From Streptomyces spiroverticillatus (lineage in GTDB: Bacteria > Actinomycetota > Actinomycetes > Streptomycetales > Streptomycetaceae), in contig BMUX01000024.1 of assembly GCA_014650415.1 (NCBI GenBank), forward strand, positions 1 to 64,000: a DNA stretch of 64,000 nucleotides, read 5' to 3'. The notes beneath the pieces were generated by a model. The model worked only from the letters and a program-made list of their open reading frames with translations. It was not told where the DNA came from and did not search any database. The translations under genes and the position numbers were made by a program. Positions 31,850 to 40,467 of the stretch are shown piece by piece; the stretch's first letter is position 1, and every line of letters begins with the position of its first letter.

Positions 31850-34558
31850 TCAGGGAGTGAGCCGCAACCGGTCGCGGGCCGCCGCGTCCACCGCGGCCTT
31901 CCCGTACGGCCAGGGCAGACTGCCGCCGTCCGCCCAGGGCCGGATCTGGTCGGTGTAGGTGTCCGCACCGGCGTGCCCGGACGCACCGGTCAGGTTGATC
32001 CAGCGGGAGCGTTCGACGTCGGCCATGTCCACCACCATCCGCATCGACGGCACCCAGATCACCTCGAAGCCCTCCTGCGGGTTCCAGCCGTTGGCCAGTA
32101 CGGAGTCGGTGCCGCCGCCGACCTCGACCGGGTCGGCGTTGAGCAGCCACTTCAGCGGTGCGGGTCCGGCCGTGCCGAGGGTCGGGTTCTCCAGGGTGAG
32201 GGTGTGCAGGGCTCCCCAGCGCCAGGCGCGGGGGTCCTCGCCGAGGCGTCCGCGCAGTTCGTCGGCTGCCTGCTCCATCGCCTGCCGCAGCATCGCGTCC
32301 CGGCCGCGCACCTTGGGGTCGGTGGCGCTGGTCCACCAGACGCTGTCCGGTTCGTCCAGCAGAGCGCGCACCACGTCGAACCAGCGTCCGCCGCCGTCCG
32401 GGTAGGCGTACTCCTTGACGCCCGCCCGGGACAGCCGGTCGGTGAACGCGTTCTTCAAAAGCGTGCGCCAGACGGTGTTGAAGTAGGCGGCGGGGGCCGA
32501 GTCGACGCCCTGGCCGAAGTCCCAGCCGCGCAGGAGTTCCCTGGCCTGCTCGGCGTTCTCGCCGACCTCGGTGCGCAGCAGCCGCGGCACCAGGTTGGCG
32601 GCGTTGCCGTTCCAGCTGTCCTGACTGATCCGCTCCATCGCCGCGACGTCCAGCTTGCCGCCGCTCTCGATGAGGTGGGCGATGCGCTGACTGCGGTAGC
32701 CGGTGCCCCAGTTGCTGCCGATCAGATACGGGTACTTCGGGCCGACGACCGCGTTGTTGGCGGTGACGATGTATCCCTCGGGCGGATTGAAGCGGGTGGG
32801 CAGCTTCTCGAAGGGCAGGTAGCCGGTCCAGTCGTACGCCCCGGTCCAGCCCGGCACCGGACGGCGGCCGTCGCCCGCCTTGCGCACGGGTATCCGGCCG
32901 GGGGTCTGGTAGCCGATGTTCCCGGCGGTGTCCGCGTAGATCATGTTCTGCACCGGCGAGGCGAAGACCTTCGCCGCCGCCCGGAACTCGTCCCAGTTCC
33001 CGGCCCTGTTGAGGGCGAAGAGGGCGTCCAGGGTGGGGGCCGGGTCGAGCGCGGTCCACTGCATGGCGACGGCGTAGTCCTCCCCCGGGCCGCGCGGCGG
33101 GACGCCGGGCACCTTGCCCCGCTCGGCCACCTCGTCGGCCGACTTGAGCACGTCAGAGATCAGCGGGCCGTGGCCGGTGGAGCGGACGGTCAGGTCGACG
33201 GCGGGGCCGCCCGCCACCTTGATCCGCTCCCGGCGCACCGTCAGCGGCTTCTGCTCGCCCTCGTGTTCGTACGTGTCACCGCGCACCTTCTCCACGAAGA
33301 GGTCGGAATCGGCGGCGCCGAGGTCGGTGACGCCCCAGGAGATCTTGCCGTTGTGGCCGACGACGACGCCCGGCATGCCCGCGAAGGTGAACCCGGTGAC
33401 GTCGTAGGGGCAGGCGGGCCCGACCCGGTTGCAGTGCAGGCCGACCTGGTACCAGACGCCCGGCAGCGAGGGCGTCAGGTGCGGGTCGTTCTCCAGGAGC
33501 GGCTTGCCCGTGGTGGTGCGGCTGCCCGAGACCACCCAGGAGTTGGAGCCGATGCCGATGCCCTGCGGGCCGAGGACGGCGGCCAGCACCTCGCGCACCT
33601 TCGCGCTGTCGGCCAGCGCGGCGGAGGCCCCGGCGGGAACGGCGGGCGGGGCGACGGGGGCGGAGGCCGAGGCGGGGGTGGCCGGGGTGGCCGGGTTCGC
33701 CGTTCCGGCGGCGGGGTCGCCGTCCGGGACGATCGGCGACCAGCGCGCGTAGTCGTAGCCGGGGAAAAGGTCGTCGACCGCGCCGGCGGGCAGCTTGGCC
33801 GCCAGCATCGCCTGCTGGAACTGGTCGATCATGCCGGTGTTGAGGTTCCAGGCCATCGTCTTCAGCCAGGACACCGAGTCGGCCGGGGTCCACGGCTCGG
33901 GCCGGTAGTCGCCGGAGACGAAGCCGAGCACCGGGTACTCCACGGACAGCTCGGCGCCCTCGTGCTGTTCGAGGTAGGCGTTGACCCCGGCGGAGAAGGC
34001 CGTGAGGTAGGCCCGGGTCTCGGGCTTCAGCATCTTCACCTCCTGCTCGGCCACCCGGTACCAGCCGAAGGTGCGCGCCACCTTGTCGGTCTGCACCTGG
34101 CTGGGGCCGAACATCTCGGCGAGCCTGCCCGAGGTGACGTGACGCTGGGTGTCCATCTGCCAGAACCGCTCCTGGGCCATGGCGTATCCCTGGGCCAGGA
34201 ACAGGTCGTGCGCGGAGTCGGCGTAGATCTGCGGGATGCCGGACGCGTCGCGCACGATCCGCGCCTCGCCCTGGAGGCCGGGCAGACCGACGGTGCCGGA
34301 GAGCTCCGGCAGCGCCCGCTGGACGGTCCAGTAGGCGTAGCCGGAGACGCCGCCGACGGCCAGCAGCACCAGTGCGGTCAGGCCGACCGCCGTGCGCACG
34401 AGGATCCGGCGCAGGCGGCGGCGCCGGGTGGGGGGCGCGGGCGCGGGCCGTTCCTCGTCGGCGGAGGGCTCGGCGGGGGTCTCGGCCGGGGCCTGGGCCG
34501 CCGGTTCGGGGTCCGGACGGGGATCGTCCGGCGCGGCCGTGTCGGTCTGGACTGTCAT
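31850..34558 (-). CDS. Membrane-anchored penicillin acylase family (Ntn) amidohydrolase
   Basis: 902-residue protein. A Pro/Ala/Glu-rich cytoplasmic head ends in RRRRLRR, one transmembrane helix follows at about 53-75, and the rest should lie outside the membrane. The acylase domain shows the alpha-chain IVRDASGIPQIYA and QGYAMAQERFWQMD, and the self-processing site GIG/SNSWVVSGSRT with nucleophile Ser338, then KPLLENDPHL. Family members include penicillin acylases and PvdQ, which removes the fatty acyl group of the pyoverdine precursor. Because the assembly line opens with a FAAL loading module, removal of an N-acyl 'prodrug' cap after export is a reasonable job; AHL or beta-lactam hydrolysis (resistance or quorum quenching) is the alternative. 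An Ala/Pro-rich insert precedes Ser338. Confidence 0.9.
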   Translation of the reverse strand: MTVQTDTAAPDDPRPDPEPAAQAPAETPAEPSADEERPAPAPPTRRRRLRRILVRTAVGLTALVLLAVGGVSGYAYWTVQRALPELSGTVGLPGLQGEARIVRDASGIPQIYADSAHDLFLAQGYAMAQERFWQMDTQRHVTSGRLAEMFGPSQVQTDKVARTFGWYRVAEQEVKMLKPETRAYLTAFSAGVNAYLEQHEGAELSVEYPVLGFVSGDYRPEPWTPADSVSWLKTMAWNLNTGMIDQFQQAMLAAKLPAGAVDDLFPGYDYARWSPIVPDGDPAAGTANPATPATPASASAPVAPPAVPAGASAALADSAKVREVLAAVLGPQGIGIGSNSWVVSGSRTTTGKPLLENDPHLTPSLPGVWYQVGLHCNRVGPACPYDVTGFTFAGMPGVVVGHNGKISWGVTDLGAADSDLFVEKVRGDTYEHEGEQKPLTVRRERIKVAGGPAVDLTVRSTGHGPLISDVLKSADEVAERGKVPGVPPRGPGEDYAVAMQWTALDPAPTLDALFALNRAGNWDEFRAAAKVFASPVQNMIYADTAGNIGYQTPGRIPVRKAGDGRRPVPGWTGAYDWTGYLPFEKLPTRFNPPEGYIVTANNAVVGPKYPYLIGSNWGTGYRSQRIAHLIESGGKLDVAAMERISQDSWNGNAANLVPRLLRTEVGENAEQARELLRGWDFGQGVDSAPAAYFNTVWRTLLKNAFTDRLSRAGVKEYAYPDGGGRWFDVVRALLDEPDSVWWTSATDPKVRGRDAMLRQAMEQAADELRGRLGEDPRAWRWGALHTLTLENPTLGTAGPAPLKWLLNADPVEVGGGTDSVLANGWNPQEGFEVIWVPSMRMVVDMADVERSRWINLTGASGHAGADTYTDQIRPWADGGSLPWPYGKAAVDAAARDRLRLTP

Positions 34559-34695
34559 GGGGTGGCGCTTCCTTGTGTCGACGGAAGTTCCGGCCATGGC
34601 GGACACCGCCGCGCACGGGCCCGAAGGCATGGCGCACGGCGGTGGAGCGGCCGAAGCAGGAGGAAGGGGAGGGTGAGGAGGGTGGGTTGCGGGGC

Positions 34696-35709
34696 TCAGC
34701 GGGCCAGTCGGGTCGCCCGCGTGCTCCAGGGGCCCGGGGCTGCGGGTGCCGGGGGCACGGCGAGCGGGCCCCCGCCGACCAGTGTCAGCCGGGGCCGGTC
34801 CGGCACCGGCGCTCCGGACCCGGCCGCGACGTCGGCCGGGTCCGGAGCCCACGCCGGAGCCGCGGCCCGGTCCCGGTCGGCGGCGCGGGCGAACGGGTCG
34901 GGACGGCGGGCGAGGATCGCCTCCTCGACGCCGCGCAGCTCGGGGCCGGGCAGCAGACCGAGGTTCTCCTTCAGCGCGTGCCGGGCCCGCTGGTAGGCGG
35001 CCAGCGCGTCGGCCTGGCGGCTGCCCCGGTAGAGCGCGGCCATCAGCAGCGCCCAGAGCCGTTCCCGGTAGGGGTGTTCGGCAGTGAGGACGTGCAGGTG
35101 CGGCACCAGCCGGGCGTGCCCGCCGAGTTCCAGGGCGAGTTCGGCGTGCTCCTCGACGACCGCGAGCCGCAGCTCGGCGAGCCGGGTGCGCTCCACGTCG
35201 AGCAGCGGACCGCTCACGCCGGTGAGAGCGGGGCCCGGCCAGCACGACAGGGCGGCGGCCAGGGTCCGTTCGGCGGCGTCGGGCTGCCCGGCGGTCCGCA
35301 GCGCCCGCGCGTCGGCGACCGACTGCTCGAACCGGCCGAGGTCGCACTGCTGGGGCGCGAGGGAGAGCCGGTAGGAGCCGCCGACCCTGGCGAGGACGCC
35401 GCCGGCGGTGCGCGGCGCCCGGTCGGGCTCGAAGAGCTTGCGCAGCTTGGAGACGTACGCCTGCACCAGGTTGGCGCCGTCCAGCACGGTGGTGTCGCCC
35501 CAGATGCCGTCGATCAGGTGGTCGCGGCCCACGGGGGAACCGGAGCGCAGCAGCAGGACGGCGAGCAGTGCCCGTTGGCGGGGTGCGCCGAGCGGGAGTT
35601 CGACACCGTCTCGCCAGCCCCGGACCTCGCCCAGCAGTTCGAAGCTGAGGTCGGCCGGGTGCGTGGCAGAGGAGGGGTGCGCGTTCGAAGGAGACAGGGG
35701 GTCGGTCAT
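34696..35709 (-). CDS. SARP family transcriptional activator
   Basis: A 337-residue regulator with an OmpR-type winged-helix domain (FELLGEVRGWRDGVELPLG, PRQRALLAVLLLRSG, NLVQAYVSKLRKLFEP) followed by a bacterial transcriptional activation domain (HPYRERLWALLMAALYRGSRQADAL). The last ~75 residues are Pro/Ala-rich and of no known domain. SARPs activate antibiotic operons by binding direct repeats next to the -35 region. A three-fold 31-bp repeat lies just upstream, between it and the divergently read small-peptide gene. It is the likely pathway activator. Start ATG follows AGCGGAGGTTGCC. Confidence 0.92.
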   Translation of the reverse strand: MTDPLSPSNAHPSSATHPADLSFELLGEVRGWRDGVELPLGAPRQRALLAVLLLRSGSPVGRDHLIDGIWGDTTVLDGANLVQAYVSKLRKLFEPDRAPRTAGGVLARVGGSYRLSLAPQQCDLGRFEQSVADARALRTAGQPDAAERTLAAALSCWPGPALTGVSGPLLDVERTRLAELRLAVVEEHAELALELGGHARLVPHLHVLTAEHPYRERLWALLMAALYRGSRQADALAAYQRARHALKENLGLLPGPELRGVEEAILARRPDPFARAADRDRAAAPAWAPDPADVAAGSGAPVPDRPRLTLVGGGPLAVPPAPAAPGPWSTRATRLAR

Positions 35710-35770
35710 GGCAACCTCCGCTGGCCCGGGGCCGTCGTGTGGCGGTTCGGGGACAGCTGCTGGGAGTACG

Positions 35771-35843
35771 GTGCGGGGTCTGGGCGGCCGGGGCCGGGCC
35801 GGTACGGGGTCTGACCGGCCGGAGCCGGGCCGTGCGGCGTCCG
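35771..35843. repeat. Tandem 31-bp direct repeats in the SARP/peptide divergent promoter
   Basis: Units at 35771-35801 and 35802-35832 agree at 27 of 31 positions around the core GGGGTCTG. A third, degenerate start (GTGCGGCGTCCG) follows at 35832. Position and phasing (about three helical turns) suit a SARP operator or autoregulatory site; this is inferred. Confidence 0.55.
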
Positions 35844-36095
35844 CACGGACCTGGTCGGGTCCGGCGGGAGGCACCGGCTGAATTGCCGTCCACCGCACTG
35901 CACCCATGCTGCGCGGGGCACATATACGAAAGATCAACGGTTCCGCGCACCTCGGAAGAGGGGTCGGCGATCACGCGTATATCCGACGTAGAGCGGACCG
36001 GAGGAATCTCGTTCCCGAGCCGCCGGTCACACACTGGGCCCACCGGCTCACCCCCAACGCAGCCAGCACCCACTCACGAAGCGGACGGAAATCCC

Positions 36096-36278
36096 ATGAA
36101 GCGATCCCTCAAGACCCAGATCCTGCGCAAGGCCGCCGTCCTCGTCACCGCGCTCTGCGCCGCCGCCTCGCTGTACTCCGTGGCCGCCGCCCCGCAGGAG
36201 ACCGCTTCTTCCGAGCACACCGCGACCGCCCTCGCGAACGGCCCGAAGAAGCCGAACGAGTGGAACAGCCAGGGCTGA
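36096..36278 (+). CDS. Small secreted peptide (60 residues), divergent from the SARP gene
   Basis: Starts MKRSLKTQILRKAAVLVTAL, a basic-plus-hydrophobic signal peptide that continues through an Ala-rich stretch to an AxA-type cleavage site (SVAAA/PQ). The mature part would be about 28 residues ending GPKKPNEWNSQG. No modification enzymes are adjacent. The gene lies between two regulators, the SARP and the TPR-containing AfsR-like protein. A secreted signalling peptide is one possibility; a structural or immunity role is another. I do not recognise the family. The ribosome site is weak (GCGGACGGAAATCCC). Confidence 0.6.
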   Translation: MKRSLKTQILRKAAVLVTALCAAASLYSVAAAPQETASSEHTATALANGPKKPNEWNSQG

Positions 36279-36425
36279 GCTCCCTCGGCGCGGAAGGGGC
36301 TGAACCTCCCTCCGCAGCAGCTCCGTCGAGCCCCCGGCCCTCATGGACCGGCCCCGGCTCCCCCCGCTCGGCCGGGGCTCCCCCGTCCCGCCCCGGCCGT
36401 CCCTTCCCCCGCCCTGCCCGCCCGG

Positions 36426-39400
36426 TCAGCCGCGCGCGGCCACCGGCTCCTCCAGCAAGCCCGCCAGTTCCTCGGCCTGCTCCACGTCGGGCAGCCCGAG
36501 CAGGGCGAACATGTCGCGGGCCTGCCGGGCCCTGGACAGCGCCGCCGCCGTGTCGCCGGTCTCGGCCAGCGCACGCGCCAACGCCAGCAGGCAGTGCCCG
36601 CGCTCCCGCTGCGAGCCCAGCTCCTCGCTCAGCGCCAGCGCCCGCCCCGCCTCCGCCAGCGCCTCGTCGTGGCGTCCCAGGTCCCGCAGGCTGTCGGAGA
36701 GCCGGAACCTGGCCTGCGTCTCGCGGCCCCGCAGCCGGGCCGCCGCGCAGACCTCCAGGCAGGCCGTGTAGCTGACGACGGCGTCCGCGTGCCGCCCCAG
36801 TTCGTGCAGCGCCATGCCGTGGACGTACCAGGCGTACGACGTGACGTGCGGGTCCTGGCCGCCGCGCAGCCGCTCCAGGGCCCTCTCGCACACGGCCAGC
36901 GCGTCGTCGGGCCAGCCGCTGCGCAGCCGGGCCTGGGCGGCGTTGAGTTCGGTGGTGAGTTCACCGGAGCGGTGCCCGAGGCGGCAGGCGATCTCCAGCG
37001 CACGTTCGTAGAACTCCGCCGCGTCGGAGAAGCGCCGCTGCCACTGAGCGATCAGACCCCGGTCGTTGAGGATCTGCCGCAGGACGACCTCGTCGCCCGC
37101 CCGCGTGCTGGCCTCGGTGGCCAGCCGGGTGTGCATCTCGGCCTCGGTGAGGCGGGTGTGCTGGAGTGCCGCGTTGCCGCATACGAACCGCGCGCGTGCC
37201 TCGGCCTGGTCGTCGCGGCACGCCGCCGCCGCGTCGGCCACCTTCCGCGCGGTCATGGCCAGTTGCAGGTACGGGATGTCCTGCCCGAACGGGCTGAGCG
37301 CGACCAGCAGGTCGGCCGCGGCGCGCAGCGTCCCCCGGTCGCCCTCCGGGCCCGTACGGGCCGCCAGGGCCGCGGCGTTGACGGCACAGTCGAACTCCTC
37401 GGCCACCCAGGCACGGGCCTGCGCGAGCGTGTCGAACCGGGGCCCGGTCCCCGGGCTGCCGCCGAGGATCGCGCCGACGGGGTCGCCCGGCACCATCAGC
37501 TGGAAGGCCGCACGGGCCCCGTCCAGCAGGAAGTCCAGGAGCCGCCCCAGTGCGGCGCTCCCGTCGTCGCCGCACTCGCCGGTTCCGGGCTCCCCCGGCA
37601 CGGCCGCCCCCGCCTCCCCCGATCCGGCGAGCTGGAGTGCGAAGGAGCGCACCAGGTCGTGGTAGCGGTAGTGGCCGGGCAGCGGTGCCTGGAGCATGGC
37701 CGCGTCGACCAGCTCCTCCAGCAGCTGCTCGGCGTCGTACGCGTCCATGCCGAGGGCCGCCGCCGCCGCGCCGGTGCCGATGCCCTGCCGGGTCACCGGG
37801 GCGAGCAGCCGGAAGGCGCGTGCCTGGGCCCGGGTGAGCTGCCGGTAGCCGAGTTCGAAGACGGCCGCGACGGCCAGGTCGCCCGCCCGCAGCTCGCCGA
37901 TGCGCAGCCGCTCGTCGGCGAGCCGCGCGGTCATCGTCGCCACCCGCCAGCGCGGCCGGGCCGCGAGCCGGGCCGCCACGATCCGCACGGCGAGCGGGAG
38001 GTGCCCGCACAGGGCGACCAGTTCGGCGGCATCCTCGGGTTCCTCGTCGACGCGGGCCGCGCCGACGATCGCCCGCAGCAGGGCGATCGACTCTCCGGTG
38101 TCGAACACGTCGAGGTCGCCCCGGACGGTGGTGGAGAGCCCGGCGAGCATCGCGCGGCTGGTGACGATGACGCCACAGTCGGCGGAGCCCGGCAGTAGCG
38201 GCCGGATCTGTGCGGGGTCGCGGGCGTTGTCCAGGAGGACCAGGATGCGGCGGCCGTCGAGGGTGGTGCGGAAGAGAAGCGCCCGGTCCTCCGTGGAGGC
38301 CGGCAGGGCCTGTCCGGAGACGCCCAGCGCGGTGAGGAAGCTGCCCAGGACCACTCCGGGGTCGGCGGGCTCCAGACCGTTGCCCCGCAGGTCGGCGTAG
38401 AGCTGGCCGCCGGGGAACTCCGGTTTGGCCTGGTGTGCGACCTGGAGGGCGAGGGTGCTTTTGCCGATGCCGCCCATGCCGGTGACGGACACCAGGGCGA
38501 GGGAGGGGCGGGCCGCGTCGGTGAGGGCCCGGTGGAGGGCCAGGACCTGGCTCTCGCGGCCGGTGAAGTCGGGGATGTCGGCGGGCAGCTGGGCGGGTCT
38601 GGTCGCGGCGGGCGCCTTCTCCGAGGGCCCCGCGGCCTTCTCCTGCCCGGCCGGGGCTCCGGCGCCGGCCCCCGCCTCCGGGGCGCCCTGCGCGGGGTCC
38701 CGGCCTTCCGTGACGTGTGCCATCAGGAGGGGGTCGTTGGCGAGGATCCGCTCGTGGAGGGCGTTCAGTTCGGGCCCGGGGTCGACGCCGAGTTCCTCGG
38801 CCAGTACGCGCCGGGCGCGGCCGAACACCCCGAGCGCGTCGCCCTGGCGCCCCATCGCGTACAGCGCCCGCATCAGGAATCCGTACGGTCGCTCCTGGAG
38901 CGGGTGCTCGTGGGTGAAGCCGATGAGGTCCGGGATGACGAGGGCGTGCCGCCCCTCCCTGAGGTCGTGCTCAAAGCGCTCCTCCATCAGCGCGAGCCGC
39001 AGTGCGGCCAGCCGGGAGCGCTGCTGCTCCGCGAACGGACCCGGCACTCCGGCCAGCGGCTCGCCGTTCCACAGGGCGAGGGCCTCGGCGAGCAGCCTGC
39101 CGCAGTCCGCCTCGCGCCCGGCGGCCCGTGCGCGGGCGGCGTCCGCGGCAAGCTCCTCGGCGTACAGCGCGTCCACCGACCGGGGCGGCACCAGCAGCTG
39201 GTAGCCGTCGCGCAGCGAGACGAGCACCTTGGGCGCGGACCGGTCCTCCTCCACGATCCGGCGCAGCCGCCAGGCGTGGGTGCGCAGGCTCGACAGGGCG
39301 GACTCCGGTGCGTCCTCGCCCCAGATCGAAGCGAGCAGCTCGTGTGCGGGCAGGGCGCGGCCGGCCCGCAGGAGAAGCGCCACCAGCAGCGCCTGCTGCT

Positions 39401-39485
39401 GTGGCGATCCGGTGGTCAGGACGCTGCCCTCCCGCACGACCCTTACCGCGCCGAGCACGGCGAACCGGATGCTCTCTTCCCCCAT
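36426..39485 (-). CDS. AfsR-like regulator, SARP DNA-binding + BTAD + NB-ARC + TPR
   Basis: Large regulator of 1019 residues. Winged-helix domain about 1-100 (SLRTHAWRLRRIVEE), BTAD about 105-250, then an NB-ARC ATPase with Walker A GMGGIGKS (336-343) and IRPLLPGSADCGVIVTSRAM, then a C-terminal helical repeat region of TPR type (RAGDEVVLRQILNDRGLIAQ, HGMALHELGRHADAVVSY). AfsR-type proteins integrate phosphorylation, nucleotide and possibly peptide signals to switch on secondary metabolism. It converges with the small-peptide gene. I start at the ATG of MGEESIRF, where the domain begins and an AGGA lies upstream; an earlier in-frame ATG (MDQW) lacks a ribosome site. It probably marks the right boundary of the cluster. 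Confidence 0.92.
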   Translation of the reverse strand: MGEESIRFAVLGAVRVVREGSVLTTGSPQQQALLVALLLRAGRALPAHELLASIWGEDAPESALSSLRTHAWRLRRIVEEDRSAPKVLVSLRDGYQLLVPPRSVDALYAEELAADAARARAAGREADCGRLLAEALALWNGEPLAGVPGPFAEQQRSRLAALRLALMEERFEHDLREGRHALVIPDLIGFTHEHPLQERPYGFLMRALYAMGRQGDALGVFGRARRVLAEELGVDPGPELNALHERILANDPLLMAHVTEGRDPAQGAPEAGAGAGAPAGQEKAAGPSEKAPAATRPAQLPADIPDFTGRESQVLALHRALTDAARPSLALVSVTGMGGIGKSTLALQVAHQAKPEFPGGQLYADLRGNGLEPADPGVVLGSFLTALGVSGQALPASTEDRALLFRTTLDGRRILVLLDNARDPAQIRPLLPGSADCGVIVTSRAMLAGLSTTVRGDLDVFDTGESIALLRAIVGAARVDEEPEDAAELVALCGHLPLAVRIVAARLAARPRWRVATMTARLADERLRIGELRAGDLAVAAVFELGYRQLTRAQARAFRLLAPVTRQGIGTGAAAAALGMDAYDAEQLLEELVDAAMLQAPLPGHYRYHDLVRSFALQLAGSGEAGAAVPGEPGTGECGDDGSAALGRLLDFLLDGARAAFQLMVPGDPVGAILGGSPGTGPRFDTLAQARAWVAEEFDCAVNAAALAARTGPEGDRGTLRAAADLLVALSPFGQDIPYLQLAMTARKVADAAAACRDDQAEARARFVCGNAALQHTRLTEAEMHTRLATEASTRAGDEVVLRQILNDRGLIAQWQRRFSDAAEFYERALEIACRLGHRSGELTTELNAAQARLRSGWPDDALAVCERALERLRGGQDPHVTSYAWYVHGMALHELGRHADAVVSYTACLEVCAAARLRGRETQARFRLSDSLRDLGRHDEALAEAGRALALSEELGSQRERGHCLLALARALAETGDTAAALSRARQARDMFALLGLPDVEQAEELAGLLEEPVAARG

Positions 39486-39916
39486 CAGTCCTGTCTTCCT
39501 TCCCCACTGGTCCATCCGATCGCGGTGGAGCGCGCCCCCGGTCCGCTCCAGCGTGTACGTCCTGGCCGTCACGCCAGGAAGGGAGACGAGAAGATCGCCG
39601 CGGAGGTTACAGCCAACAACCGCCACATTTCCGGCGTGCACGGGCCGCAAGGGCCCTGGAAGATGTCGTTCCAGTTTCCCTACCCGCCGGCGGCGGCCCG
39701 CAAGTGTTTCCTCGCGGGGAGGAAACACCCGGCAACGGCGGGCAGTTGGTACCGGGCGCACGGCCGGAGCGGGCCGGGACCGGTGCGCGCCCCCGCCCCG
39801 GCCGTGCCCTCCGAGGCTCGCGCACCTGTTCACACAATTGACAAACAACTGTCGTACAACGGCGGAATGGACGGTCGGCCGACGCACGGGTCATCGGCCT
39901 GCCCGGCGGCCGGAAG
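39486..39916. other. Intergenic region upstream of the AfsR-like gene
   Basis: No coding frame is supported. It contains a perfect 10-bp inverted repeat (39704-39728) and an unusually A/T-rich patch with a TTGACA hexamer (39837-39842), but I cannot pair the hexamer with a convincing -10 on either strand. Confidence 0.5.
39704..39728. promoter_or_regulatory. Perfect inverted repeat, 10 + 5 + 10 bases
   Basis: GTGTTTCCTC, spacer GCGGG, then GAGGAAACAC. It lies about 220 bases upstream of the AfsR-like start and downstream of no intact gene, so an operator is as likely as a terminator. Confidence 0.45.
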
Positions 39917-40424
39917 TCAGGGGTGCCCTGTGCGGGGACACTGCTTCGCCCGCGGGGAGCGAAGCACCAGCAGGGTGATCTCGCTGGACGCGAAGACGCG
40001 GAAGGGCAGGCCCCAGAAGCCGGTGCCGCGGCTGGCGCAGAGGAAGGTGCGGACGCCGTGGCGGGTGAGTCCCGCGAGGGCGGGCTGGTCGAGGCGGACC
40101 AGGTGGTGGAAGGGCCAGATCTGGCCGCCGCGGGTGTGGCCGGAGAGCTGGAAGTAGACGCCACCCGCCGCCTCGCCGACGAACGCGGGCTGGTGGGCCA
40201 GGAGCAGGACGGGAAGGTCCGGGTCCGCGCCGTTCAGGGCTCCGGCCAGGTGGGCACGGTGTCCGGGGAGGCCGCAGAACTCGGCGGTGACGTCGTCCAC
40301 TCCGGCGGACACGAGCATGTCGCCGCCGCGCTCCAGCAGGAGGTGGCGGTTGCGCAGCGGCTCCCAGCCCGGCTCGTCCATCAGGTCGACCCAGCCCTGG
40401 GCCTGAACCTTTCCCACCGGATTC
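39917..40424 (-). pseudogene. C-terminal remnant of a metallophosphoesterase
   Basis: About 165 residues match the end of YkuE-like calcineurin phosphoesterases: HLLLERGGDMLVSAGVDD, PVLLLAHQPAFVGEA, LSGHTRGGQIWPF, GTGFWGLPFRVFASSEIT. The N-terminal half with the first metal ligands is absent, and the C-terminal ligand motif normally GHTHGGQ is GHTRGGQ here, so the remnant is most likely inactive. Upstream, where the missing part should be, a different truncated gene on the plus strand begins. Confidence 0.75.
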
Positions 40425-40467
40425 CCCCTCAACAAGGCGGGCACCGCAGACCCAAGGCACGGGCGCC

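Noticed and set aside
39837..39875. Sigma-70-type promoter at the TTGACA hexamer
   Set aside because: No acceptable -10 at normal spacing and no intact plus-strand gene downstream.
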